A DNA stretch of 64,000 nucleotides from the NCBI GenBank assembly GCA_024653965.1, contig JANLGW010000026.1, positions 59,470 through 123,469 on the forward strand, in the 5' to 3' direction. This DNA comes from Rhodospirillales bacterium. Lineage in GTDB: Bacteria; Pseudomonadota; Alphaproteobacteria; Rhodospirillales; Magnetovibrionaceae. Shown piece by piece: positions 53,406-61,308 of this stretch (the first letter of the stretch is position 1; the number at the start of each line of letters is the position of its first letter). The notes below the pieces were generated by a model, which saw only the letters and a program-made list of their open reading frames with translations, did no database searches and was not told the origin of the DNA. The position numbers were made by a program, and so were the translations under genes.

Positions 53406-54991
53406 ACCTGCGCCTCTTTCGTCTTCAGCAGGCGCACCTCGGGGAAGTCGTCGCTGGCTTTTTTCAGGTGCCAGGCGTTACGCGCCATGTAGACGTCGGC
53501 GCCGTCGTGATCCTTAGCCATGCTCCCGCGATTGGCATCCATAAACGCTTTCAAGACCCTGGCATCGTCGGCCTCGACCCAGCGCGCGGTGTAAAGCTCG
53601 GTCGGCTCGAAGTGTACGGGGACTTCATATTCGGTGCGGATACGGTCGGCCAAAATTTCAAACTGCAACGGTCCGACGACGCCCACCACCCAATCCGTGC
53701 CAATGGCGGGTTTGAATACCCGCGCCGCACCTTCTTCGGCGATTTGCTGCAACGCCTTGCCTAAGTGCTTGGCTTTCAGGGGATCGTCGGGTCGCGCCTT
53801 TTGCAAAAATTCCGGGGCGAAAGTAGGAATGCCGATGTACCGCAAGTCTTCGGATTCGCTCAGGGTGTCGCCGATGCGCAGATTGCCATGGTTGGGGATA
53901 CCGATGATATCGCCCGCCACAGCTTCTTCCGCAACCTCGCGGTCTTGGGCCAGAAACATCACCGGATTGTGCAGGTTGATCACCTTGCCCGAGCGAATGT
54001 GCTTAAGCTTCATGCCGCGTTTGAAATGGCCTGAATTGATGCGCATGAAGGCGATGCGGTCACGGTGTTTAGGGTCCATGTTGGCTTGAATTTTGAACAC
54101 CACGCCGGTCACCTTCGCCTCGATCGGATCGACGTCGCGCGTGGTGGTCGGCTGCGGGCGCGGACTGGGGGCAAACTTGGCTAGGCCGTCGAGCAATTCG
54201 CGCACCCCGAAGTTGTTTACCGCCGAGCCGAAAAACACCGGCGTCATATGCCCTTCCAGATACGCCTCGCGATCAAACACGGGGCACAGGCCACGCACCA
54301 TGTTCACGTCTTCGCGCAGCTTCGCCACCGCATGCTGGGGCAGCAGTTCATCCAATTTTGGATCATCCAAACCCGACACTTGAACGCCCGCGCCCACGGT
54401 CGAACCCTTGGAGCGTTCCATCAAGAGCAGCTGATCGTTCAACAAATCGTAACAGCCCAGAAATTCCCGCCCCATGCCGATGGGCCACGTGGCGGGCGTC
54501 ACGTCCAGCGCCAGGCTCTGTTCGATCTCGTCCAAAATCTCAAACGTATCGCGGCTTTCGCGGTCGAGTTTATTGACGAACGTGGTGATCGGCATGTCGC
54601 GCAGGCGGCAAACCTCGAACAATTTTTTAGTCTGCGATTCAATGCCCTTCGCGCCGTCGATGACCATCACGGCCGAATCGACCGCCGTCAAAGTGCGATA
54701 GGTATCTTCGGAAAAGTCTTCGTGACCCGGGGTATCGAGCAGATTGAAGGTCTGCTCGCCGTAATCGAACGTCATCACGCTGGAAGCCACCGAGATGCCG
54801 CGTTCCTGTTCCACCTTCATCCAATCCGAACGCGCACGACGGGTTTCGCCACGCGCCTTCACCGCGCCGGCCAGCTGAATGGCGCCGCCGAACAGCAACA
54901 GCTTTTCGGTCAGCGTCGTTTTGCCCGCGTCGGGGTGCGAAATGATGGCGAAGGTGCGCCGATTTTCAACGTAGTTGGCGAGATGCGTCAT
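53402..54991 (-). CDS. prfC: Peptide chain release factor 3
   Basis: 529 residues from the ATG at 54991. GTPase that removes RF1/RF2 from the ribosome after termination. G1 is SHPDAGKTTLTEKLL, G3 is DTPGHEDFSEDTYRTL, G4 is NKLDRES, and the long GTPase plus domains II and III have normal length. The stop codon is supplied by the CTAG end of the three-hairpin repeat. Confidence 0.96.
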   Translation of the reverse strand: MTHLANYVENRRTFAIISHPDAGKTTLTEKLLLFGGAIQLAGAVKARGETRRARSDWMKVEQERGISVASSVMTFDYGEQTFNLLDTPGHEDFSEDTYRTLTAVDSAVMVIDGAKGIESQTKKLFEVCRLRDMPITTFVNKLDRESRDTFEILDEIEQSLALDVTPATWPIGMGREFLGCYDLLNDQLLLMERSKGSTVGAGVQVSGLDDPKLDELLPQHAVAKLREDVNMVRGLCPVFDREAYLEGHMTPVFFGSAVNNFGVRELLDGLAKFAPSPRPQPTTTRDVDPIEAKVTGVVFKIQANMDPKHRDRIAFMRINSGHFKRGMKLKHIRSGKVINLHNPVMFLAQDREVAEEAVAGDIIGIPNHGNLRIGDTLSESEDLRYIGIPTFAPEFLQKARPDDPLKAKHLGKALQQIAEEGAARVFKPAIGTDWVVGVVGPLQFEILADRIRTEYEVPVHFEPTELYTARWVEADDARVLKAFMDANRGSMAKDHDGADVYMARNAWHLKKASDDFPEVRLLKTKEAQV

Positions 54992-55217
54992 AAGGGTCCA
55001 AAAGGATCGTAAAATTTGGGGCAAGATTTGGGGGGAATGTAGGGGATTGTCCGGAAAAGACCAGAAAAATCATCGCCGCCAAAGAATTTCCCTACGCCCA
55101 TGCACAACGGCGTCTAACCGCGACAACATCTTGTCGAAAGCAAAATCACAGGGTAATAATCGATAGGGAAAGCGCCAAGTTTGTGTGATCAAAATGCCTT
55201 CAATAAGGGAGCTGTCC

Positions 55218-55388
55218 ATGGGCAACGAATGCAAAATGTCTGACGAATACCGCAAATCCGGTCGCCGCGAAAATGACCGGCGCACCGAAGAACGCCGCCA
55301 ACGTGACGAACCGGTTGATCAAGACCAGCGTTCAAGCGAAAGCCGCCGCATCGGCTCGCGGCGTGGTGGCCGGGATCGTCGGGATTAA
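55218..55388 (+). CDS. Small Arg-rich hypothetical protein
   Basis: 56 residues from the ATG at 55218, which has AGGGAG 7 bases before it. Almost entirely charged, with repeated RR pairs spaced four to five residues apart (RRENDRRTEERRQRD, SRRIGSRRGGRDRRD). No membrane part. Such RRxxxRR tails occur beside c-di-GMP or nucleic-acid-binding domains, but this protein has no recognisable domain. Convergent with the LapG-type gene, 29 bp apart. Confidence 0.5.
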   Translation: MGNECKMSDEYRKSGRRENDRRTEERRQRDEPVDQDQRSSESRRIGSRRGGRDRRD

Positions 55389-55417
55389 CCGCACGTCCCC
55401 TCGCCTTATCCCGGCCC

Positions 55418-56113
55418 TTACGCAGGCATATGCTTCCACCATGCCTTGGTGTTGATGGAAAAAACGGGCAAGTAGTGTTTAACTTTTGCAGCCGGAATCA
55501 CCTGCTTGATCTGGTTGTCCAGCACGTAGGGCGTGCCCTGATACATTACCACCAACACGGCATGGCCGATTTTCAGGTTCAAATCCTTCACCGCGACGAC
55601 GCGTAAATCCTGCTCTTCGTAACCGAGGTAACGCAAGGACATGTACTTGGAAATGGCGTAGTCCTCGCAATCGCCGAACTTGGCCATAAATTCGCCGGGC
55701 GTGGCCCAAAAATCCTTTTCCCCCCAATTGACGGGGTCGGTGATATAGGGCGCGCGATTCATGTAATCGTTGATGTCACGGATTTGCGTCACCAAATCCT
55801 TGCCCTTAAGCCCGTCGAGAAACGCCATCCACTTGTCGAAATTGCACTTGTTCATTTCCGGCGCACCGCACTTGCCGGACTTGAACGACGCGTATTCCTT
55901 GGAAAAACGCTCGACAGCCCCAGTCCACTTGGTAAAGGGATCCATCTGCGTGGACATCTGCTCGGTGGTGTCGAAAAAGCTGGGCTTGACCGCACCGGTA
56001 GCCTCTTGGGCCAGGGCGCGATGAACCCCGCCGATCGGCGTTAACGCCATAACGGCAGCAATAGACCCGGCCAAAACCGTACGCGTCAGTCCCTTAGGCG
56101 CCTTCAAGGACAT
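55418..56113 (-). CDS. LapG-type periplasmic transglutaminase-like cysteine protease
   Basis: 231 residues from the ATG at 56113 (GAGGAG 7 bases upstream). A signal peptide (TVLAGSIAAVMALTPIGGV, cleaved near RALAQ) precedes a bacterial transglutaminase-like cysteine protease domain. The catalytic triad is Cys149 (FGDCEDYA), His184 (KIGHAVLVV) and Asp199 (YVLDNQ), with spacing as in LapG. LapG cuts the N-terminal anchor of LapA-type adhesins and releases them, under control of the c-di-GMP receptor LapD. Here the divergent neighbour is a membrane HD-GYP-like protein, and an RTX adhesin and type I exporter are nearby. The family call is firm; the adhesin substrate is inferred. Confidence 0.85.
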   Translation of the reverse strand: MSLKAPKGLTRTVLAGSIAAVMALTPIGGVHRALAQEATGAVKPSFFDTTEQMSTQMDPFTKWTGAVERFSKEYASFKSGKCGAPEMNKCNFDKWMAFLDGLKGKDLVTQIRDINDYMNRAPYITDPVNWGEKDFWATPGEFMAKFGDCEDYAISKYMSLRYLGYEEQDLRVVAVKDLNLKIGHAVLVVMYQGTPYVLDNQIKQVIPAAKVKHYLPVFSINTKAWWKHMPA

Positions 56114-56272
56114 GTGTGCGCTCCTCAACTCCAAAAACTTAGGCTTACTATACCGCCAGGGTCATGCCTGCGGCAAGAACCCTAGCAATGAAACTAACTA
56201 GATTCCCCTTTGCGTGTGGTGGGGATTGTCGGTAAAGTCACGGAATCGTTGGTTTTTAGTGGGGAGAGACCG

Positions 56273-58528
56273 GTGTCCGACGACGCACAAAAGAAGACAA
56301 AAGGCAAAACCGCCGACGACGCCAAAAAAGAAGCCGGCGCTCAGTTGGAAAACGTAAAGCGTCCGGTCAATAAATTCGTCGCCATCGGCACGGTGGTGAT
56401 GCTGTGCGCCGTGGCGGCGTCGATCTTTTTTGCCTTCAAATTCGTCGAAGACGAACGCGCGCGCTCCCTGCAGGAATGGCAGGTTCGTTTAGGAATCGTC
56501 GCGGACTCCCGCTCTGCCGCCATCAACGACTGGCTGGGGGCTAATTTCAAGACCATGCGCGAATTGGCGGAAAACGCCTCGCTGCAACTTTACATGTCCG
56601 AAATCGTGGCCGCACAAAATGCCGCCGCCGATCCCGCTGCCGCCGGGCTGGACGCCGATCCTTTCGGTGGAGGGGGCGGCGAAGCGGAAACCACTTATCT
56701 GCGCAACATCCTCACCGCCACCGCCGAACGCACCGGTTTTAAACCCCCGGCGGCAGCCGCCGAGGTATCGGCCAACATCGAACGCGCGGGCGAAGCCGGA
56801 TTGGGCCTGATCGATGCCGACGGCAAACCGCTGGCATCCTCACCGGGCATGCCGCCGATGGTTGGCAAACTCAAAGAAGCGGGCCTGAAGGCGCTGCAGG
56901 GCGAACCGGCGGTCATCGACATCTACATCGGCCCCACCAACCTGCCCACCATCGGCTTTGCCCTACCCGTCTATGGCATCCAAGACGGCGGTGACGAAGG
57001 CGCCAAGGGCATCGGCGCGGTGATCGGCGTCAAAGTCATCGACGAAGACCTATTCGCCAAACTGGTGCAGCCGGGCGAGACGTCCCAATCGTCGGAAACT
57101 TATCTGATCCGCGCCCAGGGTACGCAGGTCGAGTATCTCTCGCCGCTAAAAGACGGCACCCCGCCCTTGAACCGCGCCCTGGCCATCGATACACCCGACC
57201 TTGCCGATGCCTATGCGGCAACCACGCCGGGCGGTTTTGCCTTAAAACGCGATTACACCGGCGAAGAAGTTTTGATGGTATCGCGCCCCATTGCTGGCAT
57301 TCCTTGGGTTTTAGTGCGCAAAGTCAACCGCGCCGAAGCCTTGGCAGACACCGAAACGCGCCTAAAAACCATCCTCACGGTATTCATTTTGATTATCGTC
57401 GGCGTCACCATCTCGGTATTTGCGGTATGGCGTCACGGTTCGTCCCTGCGCGCCACCCAGGCGGCGGAAAACTTCAAGCTTTCATCGGAACGGTTTGAAA
57501 ACCTTTCCAAATTCATGAACCTGATTTCCAACGCGCAGCCCGCAGGCATCGTCTCCGTCAACGGCAACACCGTCTATACCTACGCCAACGAACCGGCAGC
57601 CAAGGATGCGGGCATTCCCGCAGCAGACATGATCGGCAAGACCATGGCGTCCGTGATCGGCCCTATCAAAGCCCAGGTCTATACCGACATTAACGACAAA
57701 ATCCTCAAGCGCTTCCTTGAAACCCAGGATCGCGAAGCGTGCCGCCAGATGCACATCAATACTTTTGGCGACGACGGTGAAGACGATGCCACCTTGCAGG
57801 TGATCAAATCGGATCACATTCCCCTGCGCGGCGACCGGGACCATCCGCCGGGCGTTTTGATGATCTTGGAAGACATTACCGAACTGACCCGCGAACGCAG
57901 GCGCAGCGAAAAGATGCTGCGCCAGTTGATCGATACCCTGGTCAGCGTGGTGGACCGCCGCGACCCCTTCTCGGCCAACCATTCCAAACATGTGGCCGAG
58001 GTCGCCAAGGCCATCGCCCAGGAAATGGGCTGCGACGAGGTCACCGCCAAAACCGTAGATATCGCGGGCAGCCTGATGAACTTGGGCAAGATCTTCATTC
58101 CCCCCGATTTGCTGATCAAGACCGGAAACCTGACGCCCGAAGAGCGCCAGACCCTAATGTCGAGCTATCTGGTGAGCGTGGACCTGCTGAAAGACGTTAC
58201 CTTCGAAGGCCCGGTGGTGGATACCATCCGTGACATGGGCGAAACGTGGGATGGCAACGGCCCCCTGGGCAAGACCGGCGATGCGATCATGGATACCGCA
58301 CGCATCCTCGCCGTGGCCAATGCCTTTGTGGGCATGGTCAGCGCCCGCGCCTACCGCGATGCCATGTCGTTTGAAAAGGTGTCGGACATCTTGCTTTCCG
58401 ATACCGGAACGAAGTTCGACCGCAAGCCGGTTTCGGCGTTGGTCAACTTCCTGGAAAATCGCGAGGGTAAGGTCAAATGGGCGCACTACCGTGAACGCCC
58501 AAGCGAAACCGACACAAGCGCCGCCTAA
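56273..58528 (+). CDS. Membrane receptor with degenerate HD-GYP domain
   Basis: 751 residues from a GTG at 56273 (GGGGAG 6 bases upstream). A Lys-rich cytoplasmic start is followed by membrane helix 1 (about 40-58), a periplasmic sensor of about 300 residues (Cache-like by layout), membrane helix 2 (about 363-383), a PAS-like region (about 405-530) and a C-terminal HD-GYP-like domain (about 545-735). The domain keeps the HSKHVAEVA helix and the LGKIFIPPDLL frame, but the HD pair is Met602-Asn603, HHE is replaced by DMGE and GYP by GPL, so phosphodiesterase activity is unlikely. It probably acts as a binding or signalling module. Divergent from the LapG-type gene. Confidence 0.85.
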   Translation: MSDDAQKKTKGKTADDAKKEAGAQLENVKRPVNKFVAIGTVVMLCAVAASIFFAFKFVEDERARSLQEWQVRLGIVADSRSAAINDWLGANFKTMRELAENASLQLYMSEIVAAQNAAADPAAAGLDADPFGGGGGEAETTYLRNILTATAERTGFKPPAAAAEVSANIERAGEAGLGLIDADGKPLASSPGMPPMVGKLKEAGLKALQGEPAVIDIYIGPTNLPTIGFALPVYGIQDGGDEGAKGIGAVIGVKVIDEDLFAKLVQPGETSQSSETYLIRAQGTQVEYLSPLKDGTPPLNRALAIDTPDLADAYAATTPGGFALKRDYTGEEVLMVSRPIAGIPWVLVRKVNRAEALADTETRLKTILTVFILIIVGVTISVFAVWRHGSSLRATQAAENFKLSSERFENLSKFMNLISNAQPAGIVSVNGNTVYTYANEPAAKDAGIPAADMIGKTMASVIGPIKAQVYTDINDKILKRFLETQDREACRQMHINTFGDDGEDDATLQVIKSDHIPLRGDRDHPPGVLMILEDITELTRERRRSEKMLRQLIDTLVSVVDRRDPFSANHSKHVAEVAKAIAQEMGCDEVTAKTVDIAGSLMNLGKIFIPPDLLIKTGNLTPEERQTLMSSYLVSVDLLKDVTFEGPVVDTIRDMGETWDGNGPLGKTGDAIMDTARILAVANAFVGMVSARAYRDAMSFEKVSDILLSDTGTKFDRKPVSALVNFLENREGKVKWAHYRERPSETDTSAA

Positions 58529-58579
58529 TTCAGTATTAGGAAACAATAGTAGAGCCGATAGCTATTGCCAACGCCAAAA

Positions 58580-59398
58580 TCAGTGTAATGCATCCTGACT
58601 TTCGGATTCCTTTAGACTGTCCGTGGTAGTTGCATCTGTAGCGATGTTCTCTGGTAGTATATCGGGTGTTGTAGCTTCTGTAATCTTAGGGGTGCCCTGA
58701 TGCATGAATGATAGCTCAAGATATTCATCCGCCTTTAACATCAAACGGTACACTAGAATAATGTATATGCGAGCCTCTCTAAACGTAATTCGTTTTTCAA
58801 TTTTTCCATGAGCTACATCATTTCGTAGCTGAATCACGTCATCCAACTGGCCAAACGCTTCCCTATATCTGGGATAATTTTTATGCAGCCATCCCGAAAA
58901 TTGAAGTTGATTGGCGCCAAACTGAGAGATGGCCTTGTTGAGCGCATTACTCCCATTGTCCTTCAAAAAGCCACGTAAGTCTTCCCTGTGGCCTGAGATT
59001 GCCAGGGAAATGGGCCTTGTAACCCAGCTAGTGCAATCAAGAACCTCTTCCCTGAATTTTTCTAACTTACTGTCTTCAACAAGTTCGCTTTCTTCCCTGT
59101 CTTGCAAGATTAAGGAAAGACGGCGGTGCAGTTGAACTAAGGCGTACCGTTTCTGGAATAGAGGTAGATTGGTATCCCAAGCACCTGGAAGTTTATCGCA
59201 TAGCTCGTTGAGTAGGTCGCCTATGTAAGCTTGGAATTGTCCAATAAGAGCTACCATCGTCAAACGAAGTTGGTTCTCTTGGTCGCTTAGCTGACGATCC
59301 TTTTCTAACTGGTCGGACTGATTCTCCGCAAACTCCATGAGCTTACGAATCTCAATCCTTGACTTGAGGGCCTCGGTCCATGAGCGTGAACGGCCCAT
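58580..59398 (-). CDS. HEPN-domain protein (MAE_28990/MAE_18760-like)
   Basis: 272 residues, mostly helical. The HEPN RNase motif R-x4-H is present as RNDVAHG at about residue 200. The N-terminal half with QLRLTMVALIGQFQAYIGDLL and the RYALVQLHRRLSLIL block fits the RiboL-PSP-type HEPN group paired with DUF262 genes. Such proteins are toxin or effector RNases in defence and toxin-antitoxin loci. The start codon follows the DUF262 stop by 4 bp, so translation is coupled. The locus is AT-rich compared with its surroundings, suggesting acquisition. Confidence 0.78.
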   Translation of the reverse strand: MGRSRSWTEALKSRIEIRKLMEFAENQSDQLEKDRQLSDQENQLRLTMVALIGQFQAYIGDLLNELCDKLPGAWDTNLPLFQKRYALVQLHRRLSLILQDREESELVEDSKLEKFREEVLDCTSWVTRPISLAISGHREDLRGFLKDNGSNALNKAISQFGANQLQFSGWLHKNYPRYREAFGQLDDVIQLRNDVAHGKIEKRITFREARIYIILVYRLMLKADEYLELSFMHQGTPKITEATTPDILPENIATDATTTDSLKESESQDALH

Positions 59399-59402
59399 TG
59401 AT

Positions 59403-60542
59403 CTATTCCTCGGCAGTAGGCAATTGATCTGCCACGGGGGCCTGTATGCCTATACTATTAAGGGCACCCAACCACTTCCGTTGCCTCGTATAGAATCGTG
59501 AGCGGTGGTCTGTTGCGCGAGACAAAGATTCTGAAAAGTTAGCATCAGCCGATAGTGCTTTGAATGCATTCTCAATATCGGTTTTACGAGCAGATACTGA
59601 AACTGGTGAAAGCTGACACAAGCTCATCATCTGAAGATCAAACAGTGCTTTGCTAACAGAGTTGGAATACTTCTCATCCGCTGGGATGAACTTTCTGAAT
59701 GCATGGGTGCCGAAAACTTCTTTTGAGTTTTTGAGTCCAAGAGCAAATTCAGCGCGCATTTCGCTAATGCGTGCCTCTGGGGCTTTTCGTTCAATCCGCA
59801 TGTGGTTTGTTAAGAGAAGTTTAAGCGGCGGTTTGTAGTTCGAGATATTAGCTTTAATTGCAAAGAATCTAAGGATTAGCTCATGATGGCGCAATCTAGA
59901 GTCGAGATCGTTAATTTTCAGCATCTCCTTGAAGAGATCGGTGTTTACCAACTCTTCAAGGAGATCATTGAATGACCCACCCAGAACAGCATTACGAATT
60001 TCTTGGTCTAATAGCGGGGTGGCACCTGTATTCAGGCGCTCAAAGATAATAAAGCGTAAATCAGGGTGCGTATGAGATGAAATTACGAGTATTCTGATAA
60101 CACGTTGAAGAATCTTCCTGTCCATTTTAGGAGGAAGCTCCTCCCATTTTTTTCCATTCAAATCTTTAAGTACCTCAAGGTCTTCTAGTGCGTAACGTCC
60201 GTGGTAAAAGTCGTCAACTGCACTTAACCTTTGCTGTCCATCCACCACCACCCGTGTGCCGTCTTCATCTTCCGCCAAGAAGCAAGGTGGTATCGGTAGA
60301 TTTAGAATGAGGGATTCAATAAGGCGGCTTTTTTTCTTCTCATCCCAAACTTTAGCGCGCTGGAACTTTGGCTTAAGCACTAATGATTTATTTTCGATAC
60401 GATCTAATAGTGTCTTTACATCAGGATCAGCGGGGATCGTATATACCTCCACTTCTCCCTTTCTTAGAACTTCTTCTACTGTGCCGGTATCAGTTTCATC
60501 TTCCTGATCGAAGATGTCTTCTGCTTCGTCCTGCTGTGTCAT
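59403..60542 (-). CDS. DUF262-domain protein (GmrS/ParB-like fold)
   Basis: 379 residues. The DUF262 hallmark VVVDGQQRLSAVDDFY is near residue 95, preceded by LKPKFQRAKVWDEKKKSRL and SLILNLPIPPCFL, the other conserved blocks of the family. RLNTGATPLLDQEIRNAV is the third. DUF262 forms the N-terminal part of the GmrSD type IV restriction enzyme, where it binds nucleotides and may nick DNA. No DUF1524 HNH domain follows here; the HEPN gene takes its place. AT-rich, likely acquired. Confidence 0.85.
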   Translation of the reverse strand: MTQQDEAEDIFDQEDETDTGTVEEVLRKGEVEVYTIPADPDVKTLLDRIENKSLVLKPKFQRAKVWDEKKKSRLIESLILNLPIPPCFLAEDEDGTRVVVDGQQRLSAVDDFYHGRYALEDLEVLKDLNGKKWEELPPKMDRKILQRVIRILVISSHTHPDLRFIIFERLNTGATPLLDQEIRNAVLGGSFNDLLEELVNTDLFKEMLKINDLDSRLRHHELILRFFAIKANISNYKPPLKLLLTNHMRIERKAPEARISEMRAEFALGLKNSKEVFGTHAFRKFIPADEKYSNSVSKALFDLQMMSLCQLSPVSVSARKTDIENAFKALSADANFSESLSRATDHRSRFYTRQRKWLGALNSIGIQAPVADQLPTAEE

Positions 60543-60963
60543 TCTTGGCCTCTAACCCACATCAATTATGGTTTCCAATTTTCATCCAAGCATACACATG
60601 AGGTTATTTATGTGAAGGTGTTTCGTTATAGGGAAGGCGCCGAGAGACAGATGCCCGATTGTACGTACTGACGCACGTTGCTGCGGGAAGCCATACTCGG
60701 TGAATAAAGCGTCATTCCGGGCGGAGCGCAGCGTAGACCCGGAATCCATATCTTATTGCAAGGAAATGGATTCCCGCTGAAACCTGTCCTAGTACCGGCT
60801 TTTGGCCGGATCCGTGGGCAGGAATGACGTTTCAAAATGGCGCTCAAACCTTTGAGAACTTTGTCAGCCGTCTGCTAAACGCCCCCTCGCTCCAGGGCAC
60901 ACCTAGGGACATGGCGGGGCAAGGCAACGGGCGCAGGCGCGCTCAAGCGGCAACCCGCTAAGA
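60543..60963. other. Intergenic region with a 120 bp inverted-repeat element
   Basis: About 420 bp without a supportable gene between the DUF262 gene and a small ORF. It holds the CGTCATTCC-ended element listed separately; the rest is unremarkable. Confidence 0.6.
60710..60829. repeat. 120 bp MITE-like element
   Basis: Terminal inverted repeats CGTCATTCC / GGAATGACG at its two ends, with internal inverted pairs (CATTCCGGG/CCCGGAAT; CCGGCTTTTGGCCGG). Elements with these GTCATTCC ends are a common kind of small non-coding repeat in bacterial genomes. Only one copy is visible here. Confidence 0.7.
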
Positions 60964-61170
60964 CTACACCTGCGACACGCCTTCGATCACAAAGCCGTCT
61001 TCTAAGGGATACTTCTGGTGGCACTTGGCGACCGCCTGCTCTTCGCTGTCCGCCGAGAACTCGATGTAATGGCTATCGCCCCAATCATCGCTATAACGGC
61101 GATGTCGGTCGCCTTGTTTGACCAGTTTGCGGACCGCTTCGTTGTAAATCACGATCTCATACTTAAACAT
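60964..61170 (-). CDS. Small hypothetical protein
   Basis: 68 residues with GGAGG 7 bases before the ATG. A soluble acidic/basic mix with several aromatic residues (YEIVIYNEAVRKL, WGDSHYIEFSADSEEQAVAK) that reads as a compact alpha/beta protein. No signal peptide. It has no partner except that it is read in the same direction as the RTX gene, 139 bp downstream of it. Function unknown. Confidence 0.6.
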   Translation of the reverse strand: MFKYEIVIYNEAVRKLVKQGDRHRRYSDDWGDSHYIEFSADSEEQAVAKCHQKYPLEDGFVIEGVSQV

Positions 61171-61233
61171 CTAAATCCTCCGGGTAATTTTCTCAAAAAG
61201 ACGATCACCCCCAAGGCACCCATAAATTATATC

Positions 61234-61276
61234 ACAAAAAAACAAAGCGGCGACCCAATTTATGGGCCGCCGCTTT
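61234..61276 (-). terminator. Rho-independent terminator of the RTX adhesin gene
   Basis: On the minus strand: stem AAAGCGGCGGCCCA / TGGGTCGCCGCTTT (one G-T) with a short AT loop, followed by GTTTTTTT. Confidence 0.85.
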
Positions 61277-61308
61277 AACGAAGTGAAGATGTAGCCTAGA
61301 CTCTAGGG

